The translations under genes and the position numbers were made by a program. The notes under the pieces are model-generated. The model was not told the origin of the DNA. It saw only the letters and a program-made list of their open reading frames with translations, and did not search any database. Shown here one piece after another: positions 1 through 7,885 of a stretch of 23,264 nt of DNA (positions are counted from its first letter, which is position 1; each line of letters starts with the position of its first letter). Source of the DNA: Desulfobacula sp. (lineage in GTDB: Bacteria; Desulfobacterota; Desulfobacteria; Desulfobacterales; Desulfobacteraceae). The stretch is from assembly GCF_021107415.1 (NCBI RefSeq), contig NZ_JAIOSW010000315.1:1-23264 (forward strand), written 5' to 3'.

Positions 1-3
1 CAT
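1..3 (-). other. Possible start codon of the gene after rnpA
   Basis: On the minus strand the bases after the rnpA stop codon are ATA then ATG, and the ATG is the last codon in the window. In most bacteria rnpA is followed at once by the small membrane-insertion factor yidD and then yidC, so this is probably the first codon of such a gene. Only one codon is visible, so identity rests entirely on expected gene order. Confidence 0.3.
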
Positions 4-6
4 TAT

Positions 7-354
7 CTATGCTAATGCTATTTTTGAAAAAAGTTTGTCAAGCTTCTCAATAATCTGCCTGTTGGATAGCGGTGTCAGACCCTTCCTTGCAATGATGTTT
101 ATATCCTTAGGTCCTGAAATATTCTCTTTATTATGTCTGAAATATTCTCTAATAATTCTTTTTATCCTGTTACGCTCTACTGCATTCCCTACTTTTTTTG
201 ATACTGTAATGCCAATTCGATTGTTTTGAGCTGTTTCTTTAAGCACAATTGCTATAAAGCAGTCTGTATATACTCTTTTCCCTTGTTTCGAAAGTGTTAA
301 AAATTGGACTCTCTTTAGGAGCCTTACCTTTTTTGGCAAACAAAAGTTACTCAA
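7..354 (-). CDS. rnpA: Ribonuclease P protein component
   Basis: This is the protein subunit of RNase P, which helps the catalytic RNA remove 5' leaders from precursor tRNAs. The 115-residue length is normal for the family. The basic signature RNRIKRIIRE at about residues 61-70 is the conserved RNR motif that contacts RNA, and the N-terminus contains the usual basic segment followed by a phenylalanine-rich strand. The start is TTG, preceded by AAAGG eight bases upstream; no ATG lies nearer. The gene follows rpmH after 30 bases on the same strand, the classic arrangement, and is probably co-transcribed with it. The family and context make this a secure call. Confidence 0.96.
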   Translation of the reverse strand: MSNFCLPKKVRLLKRVQFLTLSKQGKRVYTDCFIAIVLKETAQNNRIGITVSKKVGNAVERNRIKRIIREYFRHNKENISGPKDINIIARKGLTPLSNRQIIEKLDKLFSKIALA

Positions 355-384
355 GCTTCTGACCTTTAGGTTATAAATCCCTTT

Positions 385-519
385 TTAAACGCTAAGTTTT
401 TTTCTTCCCTTTGCTCTTCTGGCGTTAATTACACGTCTTCCGCCAGGTTTGGACATTCTTTTGAGAAACCCGTGTTTCCTAGTTCTTTTCCGATTGCTTG
501 GTTGAAATGTTCGTTTCAT
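385..519 (-). CDS. rpmH: 50S ribosomal protein L34
   Basis: A 44-residue, very basic protein starting [18 protein letters not shown] and ending in an [16 protein letters not shown] tail, an essentially complete match to ribosomal protein L34 of the large subunit. It lies directly upstream of rnpA on the same strand, as in most bacteria. A purine-rich AAGGA lies about 11 bases before the ATG. A strong sigma-70 promoter lies about 70 bases upstream. Length, composition and neighbour all agree. Confidence 0.98.
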   Translation of the reverse strand: MKRTFQPSNRKRTRKHGFLKRMSKPGGRRVINARRAKGRKKLSV

Positions 520-590
520 AAATCTTTCAATCCTTAACTTAAATTTATTTTATTCTAAACGTTAATGCTCCAAATCACAATAAACGAAAT

Positions 591-619
591 ACATTATCGC
601 TTTTTTAAAAAAATGTCAA
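591..619 (-). promoter_or_regulatory. Sigma-70 promoter for rpmH-rnpA
   Basis: On the minus strand a perfect -35 hexamer TTGACA (bases 614-619) is followed after exactly 17 bases by TAATGT (bases 591-596). An A/T tract fills the spacer. The predicted start lies about 65 bases before rpmH, leaving an untranslated leader. The hexamers are seen directly; activity is inferred. Confidence 0.75.
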
Positions 620-636
620 GAATGAAAAAAAGATGG

Positions 637-690
637 TTGCTTGGGGTTTATTTTATTATATAAAAATAGAATAATCGCTATTATGATAAT
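637..690 (+). promoter_or_regulatory. Candidate promoter and small palindromes before the nicotinamidase gene
   Basis: TTGCTT (637-642) and TATAAA (659-664) are spaced by 16 bases and could form a promoter for the gene at 711. Just downstream, ATAAT-CGCT-ATTAT (671-684) and ATTAT-G-ATAAT (680-690) share an arm and form two overlapping inverted repeats, a possible operator. The whole area is very AT-rich, so chance matches are likely. Confidence 0.3.
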
Positions 691-710
691 AAAAACGTAA
701 AGGAGGGCTT

Positions 711-1388
711 ATGACTATTCCATTGGATAGAAATCAAACCGGGGTGATTGTTGTGGATATACAAGGTGATTTCACCCTTTTCAAACACGGTTCTCTTGCT
801 GTTCAACAGACCGATCAATCCTATATTGACAAAGTAGTTGCCGCAACAAAGCAATTAAAAAGCAAAGGGCATAAAATTTTTGCCACCCAGGACTTTCACC
901 CTGAAAACCACATCTCTTTTTATACCAGCCACAAAGACAAAACTCCCTATGAAACCATTGAGATAGATGGACGAAGCCAGATTCTCTGGCCCCCTCACTG
1001 TGTGCAGGGAACTGAAAATGCCGACATCCTCATTGACAATACCCTGTTCACAGCCATTATTCAAAAAGGGATGAATCCCAAATATGACTCCTATTCAGGT
1101 TTTTTCGATGACAATGGTATTAAAACCGGGCTGGATAACATTCTCAAATCACATCAGGTAGATACCCTTATTGTATATGGTCTTGCCACGGATTATTGTG
1201 TAAAGGCGACAGCCATGGATGCGGTTAAATCAGGGTATGGAGTGTTCCTGATTGAGGAGCTTTGCAAGGGTGTTTCAGAGGATACCACCGAATCAGCCTT
1301 AAAGGAGATGATATCAGCCGGTATTAAAATAAAAATATTTGATCAGGTTTTTGAACGTAATAAAAAAAGGAATCAAACTGTCAAATAG
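711..1388 (+). CDS. pncA: Nicotinamidase (isochorismatase fold)
   Basis: Predicted to hydrolyse nicotinamide to nicotinic acid and ammonia in the NAD salvage route, in the cytoplasm. The 225 residues carry the cysteine-hydrolase triad: Asp in VVDIQGDF near the start, Lys in IQKGMNPKYDS, and Cys in YGLATDYCVKATA. The DFHPENH segment (about residues 63-69) supplies the Asp-His-His metal site characteristic of nicotinamidases, and WPPHCVQGTE is a further nicotinamidase hallmark that separates it from other isochorismatase-fold enzymes. The length fits PncA (about 210-225). An excellent AAAGGAGG lies six bases before the ATG. The gene is a single unit: a terminator stem overlaps its stop codon. 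Confidence 0.92.
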   Translation: MTIPLDRNQTGVIVVDIQGDFTLFKHGSLAVQQTDQSYIDKVVAATKQLKSKGHKIFATQDFHPENHISFYTSHKDKTPYETIEIDGRSQILWPPHCVQGTENADILIDNTLFTAIIQKGMNPKYDSYSGFFDDNGIKTGLDNILKSHQVDTLIVYGLATDYCVKATAMDAVKSGYGVFLIEELCKGVSEDTTESALKEMISAGIKIKIFDQVFERNKKRNQTVK

Positions 1389-1404
1389 ATTTGATTCCTT
1401 TTTT
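1363..1404. terminator. Bidirectional intrinsic terminator
   Basis: AAAAAAGGAATCAAA (1363-1377) pairs perfectly with TTTGATTCCTTTTTT (1390-1404) around a 12-base loop. The stem has an A run on the left and a T run on the right, so it can end transcription in both directions. It serves the nicotinamidase gene, whose stop codon lies in the loop, and the converging minus-strand gene ending at 1439. Confidence 0.9.
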
Positions 1405-1438
1405 AGGTTATTGGTTTAGTATTGTTGCTTAAATGGAA

Positions 1439-1726
1439 TCAATTACCGGTAACATTTTTGTCAACGACTATCCCGTCTTTGATTAGAAAATAGGTGTAAC
1501 CGATTACAACATCTTTGGGGCCGAAAATCATCTTTTCAACACCATTATCCATTTGAATGACATTGACAGGTTTACCCCAGGAGTCTCTCAGCTGGTCCGT
1601 GCTCATGGGGTGGGTTTTGTAATATGAGGCCATCCAACTTGCCAGGGCCTGTCCGGGAATACTAATTGAGATTGTCAAACAGAATACCGCGATCATTAAA
1701 CTTGTTTTGGCTATTTTTTTGTTCAT
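1439..1726 (-). CDS. Small exported protein of unknown function
   Basis: A 95-residue protein with a clear Sec signal peptide: basic MNKK start, a hydrophobic stretch at about residues 8-23, and an ALA-S cleavage site near residue 29. The mature part is only about 66 residues. It contains a WGKP-type turn followed by two or three predicted strands ending in LIKDGIVVDK, which loosely recalls BamE/SmpA-like folds (weak resemblance only). It has no lipobox cysteine, so it should be periplasmic or secreted. AAAGGAG precedes the ATG. It is transcribed away from the sigma-54 activator gene and has a consensus -24/-12 promoter, so it is probably that regulator's nearest target. Function is not recognised. 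Confidence 0.75.
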   Translation of the reverse strand: MNKKIAKTSLMIAVFCLTISISIPGQALASWMASYYKTHPMSTDQLRDSWGKPVNVIQMDNGVEKMIFGPKDVVIGYTYFLIKDGIVVDKNVTGN

Positions 1727-1783
1727 TTTTTTAACTCCTTTATTAAATGTTTATAGGTTGCCTGTTTACCTGAAAGAGAGTAT

Positions 1784-1799
1784 TGCAATGCCTGTGCCA
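1784..1799 (-). promoter_or_regulatory. Sigma-54 (-24/-12) promoter
   Basis: The minus strand reads TGGCACAGGCATTGCA, matching the sigma-54 consensus TGGCAC-N5-TTGC with correct spacing of the GG and GC dinucleotides. Transcription would begin near 1773, about 47 bases before the small exported protein gene. A sigma-54-dependent activator is encoded divergently right next to it, which strengthens the call. Confidence 0.8.
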
Positions 1800-1878
1800 T
1801 TAGGTGGCAATTGTTTAAAAATTCTTTATTTATAATAGGTTATATGAAATTGATTAAAATAGAGATCAGCTAAATGTT

Positions 1879-1897
1879 TTTCAACTTGAAATAGTTG
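1879..1897. promoter_or_regulatory. Overlapping palindromes, candidate activator binding site
   Basis: TTTCAA-C-TTGAAA (1879-1891) and CAACT-TGAAAT-AGTTG (1882-1897) are overlapping inverted repeats. They lie about 85-100 bases upstream of the -24 element at 1799, the normal distance for an enhancer site of a sigma-54 activator, and overlap the -35 of the regulator's own candidate promoter. Binding by the neighbouring regulator is inferred. Confidence 0.45.
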
Positions 1898-1914
1898 TTT
1901 TCAAATAGTAATAT
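1886..1914 (+). promoter_or_regulatory. Candidate sigma-70 promoter of the activator gene
   Basis: TTGAAA (1886-1891) and TAATAT (1909-1914) are separated by 17 bases, giving a start about 28 bases before the ATG at 1949. The -35 lies inside the palindromic region, so bound activator could repress its own gene. The region is AT-rich, which limits confidence. Confidence 0.45.
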
Positions 1915-1948
1915 ATTTTCAATTATAAATTAATTAAGGTAGAAAAAA

Positions 1949-3592
1949 ATGTTAGCCAAAGACATTAAGCTTTCAGAAATACTCAGTCAGGAACCCGGGA
2001 CTGGATTTCCCCTGATTGGAACGCAGCGAATGCTCATGAGTGGTCTGCCGGCCATGAGTCGGTTGATGAAGCAGTTATTAACCCTTATTGGACCGGATCA
2101 GCTTGCCGGCGTTCTTTCCAGGCATGGCTACCAGATTGGTATGACGGCTGCTCTGGAGATGGCATCCCACTATGATTTTGACTCACCAATGGAATGGCTG
2201 AGATCTGCCAAATATATCGGTAGCATCACAGGGCTTATTGACTCCCGGATTGAAATTCATCATTTCAACCAAAAAACCAATGAGCTCAAATTTTCTGCCA
2301 TCGGCAAATCTTCAGTTGAGGTGGAATGCTGGAAATCTATAGGAGTAGACATTGCGCAGAACCCCATCTGTTACATTTCAACCGGGGCACTCAGTGGCTT
2401 TGCAAGTGTAGTTTTTGGCAGTGAAGTACTGGTAAAGGAGATTGCCTGTCAGGCCCAGGGGCACAAACATTGTTTTTCCGAGGGCCGGTCAGCTTCGGAC
2501 TGGGGGCTGTCATCTTCACAGGTAAGAGAACTTTGGGTACAGTTGAAATTGAATCCTTTTGAGCAAGAGATTGATTTGCTGAAAAAAAAATTAAAAAAGA
2601 CACAAAAGGATCTGGCAATACACAAAGAAAAAATTCATTCTTTGGAAGCCAGGACATCTAAAATTGATAAAAATAATGGAATTATTTACAGAAGCAGCAG
2701 TATGAACAAACTGATTCTTCTGGCCGATAAAGTCGCCCCAACCCATTCAACTGTTCTGATTCAGGGAGAAAGCGGTACGGGAAAGGAAGTGATTGCCAGG
2801 TATATCCATAATCAGTCCAGCCGATCTTATCATCCCTTCCTTGCTGTAAATTGTGCAGCCCTTCCGCCAAAGCTTTTGGAGTCGGAACTTTTTGGACATG
2901 TAAAGGGCGCATTTACCGGTGCAGATTCAAATCACAAAGGATTGCTTTTGGAAGCCGGTAAAGGTTCCTTTTTTCTTGATGAAATCGGTGAACTTCCCCT
3001 TGAACTTCAGTCAAAGTTTTTAAGGGTTTTGCAGGAAAAAGAAATCAGACCTGTTGGCGGCTTAAAATCACTTCCCATAGAAGCACGCATCATTGCTGCA
3101 ACAAACCGTGATTTAAAATCATTGGTCAAAGAAAAAATGTTTCGTGAGGATTTGTATTATCGCCTTGCGGTTTTCCCATTGACGGTGAAGCCGTTGCGTG
3201 AGCGTAAAGAAGATATTCTCTTGCTTTCACGGCATTCACTTGAGCAATTATACCCCGGCCATCCGGGATTTTCACCGGCAGCGATTCGGATTATGGAGGC
3301 TTATCTCTGGCCGGGTAATGTCAGGGAGCTTGAAAACTGTATTGAATATGCCGTAATTTTAGCAGGACAAGACAGGATCATGCCGGAGCATTTTCCCCAG
3401 TCCATGTCTTCACAAGATCCTTTGACGGCTATTTCTTCTGATTTTCCTACCTTCAGGGAGTTGGAAAAAAGGTATACAAAACTGGTGCTGAAAAGCACGA
3501 ACCAAAACAAAACCCGGGCCGCAAAGGTTCTTGGTACAAGCGTTACCACATTATGGCGGCGGTTAAAAGAGATGGGGTACCAGGAGGCATGA
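1949..3592 (+). CDS. Sigma-54-dependent activator of XylR/DmpR/MopR type with V4R sensor
   Basis: A 547-residue regulator with three parts. Residues 1-180 are the XylR_N/V4R effector-binding region typical of sensors of phenols and alkylbenzenes. C141, E164, C167 and C175 reproduce the spacing of the zinc site described for MopR. Residues 205-240 form a coiled linker. Residues 245-480 are the AAA+ domain, with Walker A GESGTGKE (273-280), the sigma-54-contacting GAFTGA loop (320-325) and Walker B FFLDEIGELP. A Fis-type helix-turn-helix closes the protein at about 517-542. There is no receiver domain, so control is by ligand rather than phosphorylation. The positions where MopR contacts the phenol hydroxyl seem substituted (my hand alignment), so the effector is probably not simple phenol. 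Likely targets are the divergent sigma-54 promoter and perhaps distant genes. Confidence 0.92.
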   Translation: MLAKDIKLSEILSQEPGTGFPLIGTQRMLMSGLPAMSRLMKQLLTLIGPDQLAGVLSRHGYQIGMTAALEMASHYDFDSPMEWLRSAKYIGSITGLIDSRIEIHHFNQKTNELKFSAIGKSSVEVECWKSIGVDIAQNPICYISTGALSGFASVVFGSEVLVKEIACQAQGHKHCFSEGRSASDWGLSSSQVRELWVQLKLNPFEQEIDLLKKKLKKTQKDLAIHKEKIHSLEARTSKIDKNNGIIYRSSSMNKLILLADKVAPTHSTVLIQGESGTGKEVIARYIHNQSSRSYHPFLAVNCAALPPKLLESELFGHVKGAFTGADSNHKGLLLEAGKGSFFLDEIGELPLELQSKFLRVLQEKEIRPVGGLKSLPIEARIIAATNRDLKSLVKEKMFREDLYYRLAVFPLTVKPLRERKEDILLLSRHSLEQLYPGHPGFSPAAIRIMEAYLWPGNVRELENCIEYAVILAGQDRIMPEHFPQSMSSQDPLTAISSDFPTFRELEKRYTKLVLKSTNQNKTRAAKVLGTSVTTLWRRLKEMGYQEA

Positions 3593-3618
3593 AAAATTTT
3601 TATAATCCATAAAGATCA

Positions 3619-3646
3619 TTGAAAATACCCATCAAAGTGGTAAAAT
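3619..3646 (+). promoter_or_regulatory. Candidate promoter of the 3701-9887 operon
   Basis: TTGAAA (3619-3624) and TAAAAT (3641-3646) with a 16-base spacer lie about 55 bases before the GTG start at 3701. No terminator is visible after the activator gene at 3592, so read-through is also possible. Confidence 0.45.
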
Positions 3647-3700
3647 ATTCACATTTAGACAAAAATATTTAACCCCTTGTAAATAAAGAAAGGAAATTTC

Positions 3701-5479
3701 GTGAAATCCGGGGCTCTTGAGGCTAATTTATTCGACACAAAAGTTGATGTTATCATTGACTCAAAATATCAGGTTTTTCTGGATATTGTTTCATCCTATG
3801 TCGGGATCTTAAACAGAATGAATATTTTTTTAAAGGAGCTGTCACATCCCTATAAAAACTGGGAGTTTATTGTCAGCGAAGCCCGGCATTTTTCCCTTCA
3901 ATATTTCTATTTATATAAACCCCATCCAAAAGGTGATAAAGCCCTGGAGCTTTTTGTTGATATCTTTTTGGAGTCGTTTGAATCAGATTGTGCTTTAAAG
4001 GTGAAAACAAGTGCGGCTGATAATTTAATGCTGTTTTTACAGCATATTGTCAAAGAATCGGAACAGGAACTTGATAGATTCCTTCCGGTGATTGAAAAGG
4101 CGGCCCTGAAAATTGAATCCTATGAAGGCCGGGACTTTTATTTTTTTGTCAGATCCTATTATCAACCGGATAAAATTGCAAAAAAACTTTTAGGCTGTCT
4201 TAAGGGTAATGCTGCGTTTTTTACATCGCTAAACCGGGTTCTGATAAAATTTTATAACTATTCATTTAATTACTGGTTGGAACAGGAGGACCCAATTTCA
4301 TGGATTGGCAGGAGTATCGATATCAATCGGCTTGATGATGGGTTACAGCAGTTATTAAAAGAAGTATCCCATCAAAATATATTAAAGTGGCGTAAAATGC
4401 TTGAGGATATTATTCAGACTTTGAATCAAGACCCCGGAAAGGTAACACAAACATTGACACATCTTGAGGGGTACCAGGATTTTGTCAGCCGGGTTTGGGC
4501 AGTGCCTCAAAAAATAATAACCGAGAGTGGCGATGATACGATAGGCCGGCACTTAAAACTGACTTTTCTTTTTTATATCATTCATATTCCGGGACTTTCG
4601 ACTATCCATGTTCAGGCCCTGCGGGATATTAACACCACCCTGACCCTTCTGATCGGTGATAAGGATTTTAAAAAGGATATCAATATCGTCGATCAGACAT
4701 TTTCCTTGCTCAAAGAACATAAGGGGAAATATCCTGAAACCGTTCTGGACTGCATACATAAAATCGGGGATGCGGTTTACAAGAGATCGAACATTGAGCT
4801 GATTAACCATTTTATAGACAGGGCGGTTGATCATGGGTTTCAATTTCCAATGATTAAAGGAACCGGGGATGACTGGCAGATAAAGAGCAATGCAGCCCAT
4901 GTAAAAAATATCCGGATATTTCTGGATCTGATCGGGCAACATCCCAAAAAATCAAGAAGGCTTTTATCTGCATTAATCATATCTGTGTCCATCGGCGGGG
5001 TCTTTATCAAGGATACGGATCTGTTCCCAAGAGATATTACAAAATTTTTAAATTCAGATATTACACCGGTTTTTAATCTGGTAAAACAGCTTTCAAGGTT
5101 GTTACCTGCCTTTTTTAACGAAATCGGTGCAGAGGGTCATCTCCGGGATATTTCCACCCGCCTGGATGAGTCCTGTCAGAGAAAAGATCGTTTAATCCAT
5201 TTTTTAAGAAAACAATGCCATGTTGAAAGCTCAAGCAGGATCGTGGATTTTATCCAGGAAGTCATTTTTTTCTGGAAGACCGGAAACAAAAAAAAGCTTG
5301 AACCTTATGTTCCCCCATCAATTTATCAGGAAATTAATGAGTCAGGGCCATTTATTGATGGGCCGAGAATTATTCTCAACTACATTGAATCAAAGGATAT
5401 ATCACTTCCAACTGACTATTTAATCTATACACAAGAGGCTATTTGCAATTTAATTAATGAGGTGACCGGTCAAGGGTGA
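3701..5479 (+). CDS. Large mostly helical protein of unknown function, partner of the dikinase
   Basis: I do not recognise a known domain in these 592 residues. The composition is helical and rich in Leu, Ile, Lys and Asp. There is no signal peptide, and the hydrophobic stretch near residues 420-440 (LLSALIISVSIGGVFI) is short for a membrane helix, so the protein is probably cytoplasmic. The start is GTG with AAGGAAA just upstream. The stop overlaps the GTG start of the dikinase gene by four bases (GTGA), implying translational coupling and probably a complex. An alternative is that the two genes are the split halves of what is one longer (about 1390-aa) polypeptide in relatives. I could not test this. 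Confidence 0.8.
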   Translation: MKSGALEANLFDTKVDVIIDSKYQVFLDIVSSYVGILNRMNIFLKELSHPYKNWEFIVSEARHFSLQYFYLYKPHPKGDKALELFVDIFLESFESDCALKVKTSAADNLMLFLQHIVKESEQELDRFLPVIEKAALKIESYEGRDFYFFVRSYYQPDKIAKKLLGCLKGNAAFFTSLNRVLIKFYNYSFNYWLEQEDPISWIGRSIDINRLDDGLQQLLKEVSHQNILKWRKMLEDIIQTLNQDPGKVTQTLTHLEGYQDFVSRVWAVPQKIITESGDDTIGRHLKLTFLFYIIHIPGLSTIHVQALRDINTTLTLLIGDKDFKKDINIVDQTFSLLKEHKGKYPETVLDCIHKIGDAVYKRSNIELINHFIDRAVDHGFQFPMIKGTGDDWQIKSNAAHVKNIRIFLDLIGQHPKKSRRLLSALIISVSIGGVFIKDTDLFPRDITKFLNSDITPVFNLVKQLSRLLPAFFNEIGAEGHLRDISTRLDESCQRKDRLIHFLRKQCHVESSSRIVDFIQEVIFFWKTGNKKKLEPYVPPSIYQEINESGPFIDGPRIILNYIESKDISLPTDYLIYTQEAICNLINEVTGQG

Positions 5480-7860
5480 AAATGATCTTTGGGTTTTACA
5501 GACTTTTAAATCAGAAATATCGAATCGATAACCTGGAATTTAAAAAATATTTATCTTCGTTTCATTCTGAAAATCTGCCGGATACCCAAAAGCTTGTTCT
5601 GGCACTTGAAGAGAAAAACCTGGAAAATAAAATCCTTTCTCTTCTGTCGTACATGAAAGAGCTTAAAAAAATTATTCTTTCGGACAGGATCTATGACGTC
5701 AATGAGGCAATTTATCATAAACGCCATTTTGCCGTTGATATCCCATCCATGTACGGTAGTTACAATGAGGCAAAATTTGATGCCCTGGGATTGACCCTGA
5801 GGGTTGAAAGCATCCTGAATGTGATGTTCGAAGAACTGATCAACAGCATTGATCTCCAGGTGATTACCAAGGCTACGTTTAAACGTATTTATGGAATTTT
5901 GAACCTGTTCAGGAAGGCATTCCAGCTGGATGGAATTGCATCCAACCAGTTGGATGTCCAAATGGATTTCTTAAAATTTTCCGTGGATATCAGGACCTGT
6001 ACATTTACTCAATACCTGGATATTTTCAAAGGCTTTACAAGGGCGATTGCCGATATCATCAATGACCATTTTAATAATATTCATTCCACCAATTTGTTTC
6101 AGATAGAATCCAGGCTTGGAAAGGATCAAATTCTTAAAAAATATCTACCCGCTGGAGGCAAAAAACAAAATTCAAAACTGGACCAGCGTGTAGCCGAGAT
6201 CTTTTTCAGGGATCGTATTGCAACTTCCCTCGGGCTGCAGCAGTTGGATGTCTTCTTAAACAGGATATTACACACCCTGTTTCAACAGTCTGAGAAGCTT
6301 TCTCAAATTCATTTAAGCCGGTTGTTGAATTATAATCCCAAATTTTCAGTCATTGAAGTGGGCAGTTTTGATTCCATCAGCAATAATATTATATTTTTGG
6401 GGAATAAAGGATTAAACCTGATCAAACTAAAAAAATTAGGTATAGCAGTCCCGGAAGGATTTATTATTACCACAGAAGTTTTTAAATGCCGTGAAATCAT
6501 CAATCATTACAAGCCTGCGAATATTAATTTCAAACAATATGTGGCAAAAATGGTGGCCAGTCTTGAAAAGCACACCCAAAAAGATTTTGGAAATCCTAAA
6601 AATCCACTGCTTTTATCGGTCAGGAGCGGTTCTTCTATTTCACAACCCGGAATGCTTGATTCATTTTTAAATGTGGGACTCAACGAGGAAATCGCGGCAA
6701 ATATTGCAAAGATAAGCAAGAATCCATGGTTTGCATGGGATAGCTATCGGAGGTTTATTCAAGGATATGGGATGGCGTTTGGAATTAAAAGGGATGAGTT
6801 CGACCATATCATTTATTCAAAAAAACAAGAGTATGGTGTTGAGTTCAAGCGATATCTCACAGGCGACCAGATGAAGGCCCTTGCCCTTGCCTATAAACAA
6901 TTATTACTTGATTCCGGGGTTGAACTGATTGAGTCTCCCGTTGACCAGCTGTTTCTGGCTATTGATAAGGTTTTTTCGTCCTGGGAATCCAAAAGGGGAA
7001 GGGATTACAGACGGATTATGGGGATATCCGATGACTGGGGCACTGCTGTTACGATTCAATCCATGGTATTTGGGAATCTGTCCAGGCAGTCGGGATCAGG
7101 TGTTGTGTTCAGCCACAGCCCTCGGCTCCCGGGGGATACAATCCGACTGTGGGGGGATTTTACCATTGGTAATCAGGGAGAAGATGTTGTGTCAGGGCTT
7201 GTAAAAACCCTTCCCATTTCAGAGACCCAAAGGGAGCTGGAAGAACGCGATTCAAAGAGAAGTCTTGAGAAAAATTTTCCTCACATTTATATGCAATTAA
7301 AACAAGTGGTGCAACGTCTGATTTATGATGAGGGATGGAACCCCCAGGATATTGAGTTTACCTTTGAAGGGGAAGCCAAAGAAGATCTTTTTATCCTTCA
7401 GGCAAGGGATATGTCCTTAAGAGACAGGAAAAAAATTATAAAGTTTGATGTAAACCCGGCAACCCTTGACAAGGCATCTCTTGGCCAGGGGATCGGTGTC
7501 AGTGGCGGGGCCATGAGCGGCAGAATCGTTTTTAGCCTGGAAGAAATTGATGCCTTCAGGAAAAATGATCCGGATACAAGATTGATTTTATTGAGGAATG
7601 ATACGGTTCCGGATGATATTCTGGAAATTGATGCCGCAGACGGAATTCTGACTGCCAGGGGAGGGCTCACCTCCCATGCAGCTGTGGTGGCATATAATCT
7701 TGATAAAACCTGTGTGGTGGGATGTGAAAATCTTGTTTGCAATGAATCCGAAAAAAAGTGTATGCTCAATGGGGTTAAAATGCTTACAGGTGATTATATC
7801 AGTATTAACGGTCAAAAAGGATCCGTGTATAAAGGCCGAATTAAAGTCTCAATTAAATAA
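5476..7860 (+). CDS. PPDK/PEP-synthase-like dikinase without the PEP-binding domain
   Basis: This 794-residue protein has an unrecognised helical N-terminal region (about 1-300), then the ATP-binding domain of the pyruvate phosphate dikinase/PEP synthase family (about 305-645). That domain includes GNKGLNL, PEGFIITT, RSGSSISQPGMLDS (383-396) and an IEFTFEG...LFILQARD end. It is followed by the swivelling phosphohistidine domain with GGLTSHAA, where H734 is the expected phospho-acceptor. The C-terminal PEP/pyruvate TIM barrel of true dikinases is absent; the protein stops about 60 residues after the histidine. It should therefore take phosphate from ATP onto His but hand it to a different acceptor, as in rifampin phosphotransferases, or to a partner protein. 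The GTG at 5476 couples it to the 592-aa gene; an ATG at 5482 is an alternative start. Confidence 0.82.
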   Translation: MKMIFGFYRLLNQKYRIDNLEFKKYLSSFHSENLPDTQKLVLALEEKNLENKILSLLSYMKELKKIILSDRIYDVNEAIYHKRHFAVDIPSMYGSYNEAKFDALGLTLRVESILNVMFEELINSIDLQVITKATFKRIYGILNLFRKAFQLDGIASNQLDVQMDFLKFSVDIRTCTFTQYLDIFKGFTRAIADIINDHFNNIHSTNLFQIESRLGKDQILKKYLPAGGKKQNSKLDQRVAEIFFRDRIATSLGLQQLDVFLNRILHTLFQQSEKLSQIHLSRLLNYNPKFSVIEVGSFDSISNNIIFLGNKGLNLIKLKKLGIAVPEGFIITTEVFKCREIINHYKPANINFKQYVAKMVASLEKHTQKDFGNPKNPLLLSVRSGSSISQPGMLDSFLNVGLNEEIAANIAKISKNPWFAWDSYRRFIQGYGMAFGIKRDEFDHIIYSKKQEYGVEFKRYLTGDQMKALALAYKQLLLDSGVELIESPVDQLFLAIDKVFSSWESKRGRDYRRIMGISDDWGTAVTIQSMVFGNLSRQSGSGVVFSHSPRLPGDTIRLWGDFTIGNQGEDVVSGLVKTLPISETQRELEERDSKRSLEKNFPHIYMQLKQVVQRLIYDEGWNPQDIEFTFEGEAKEDLFILQARDMSLRDRKKIIKFDVNPATLDKASLGQGIGVSGGAMSGRIVFSLEEIDAFRKNDPDTRLILLRNDTVPDDILEIDAADGILTARGGLTSHAAVVAYNLDKTCVVGCENLVCNESEKKCMLNGVKMLTGDYISINGQKGSVYKGRIKVSIK

Positions 7861-7885
7861 AAGATAGTGAAAAGAGGGAATTCAA

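Noticed and set aside
35..229. Open frame on the plus strand inside rnpA
   Set aside because: It is the antisense shadow of a clearly conserved gene and has no ribosome site.
520..710. Possible origin of replication near rpmH
   Set aside because: The region is AT-rich and rpmH often lies near oriC, but no TTATCCACA-type DnaA boxes and no dnaA gene are visible.
1804..1820. Second sigma-54-like TGGCAA on the plus strand toward the activator gene
   Set aside because: There is no GC element at the -12 distance, so it does not meet the consensus.
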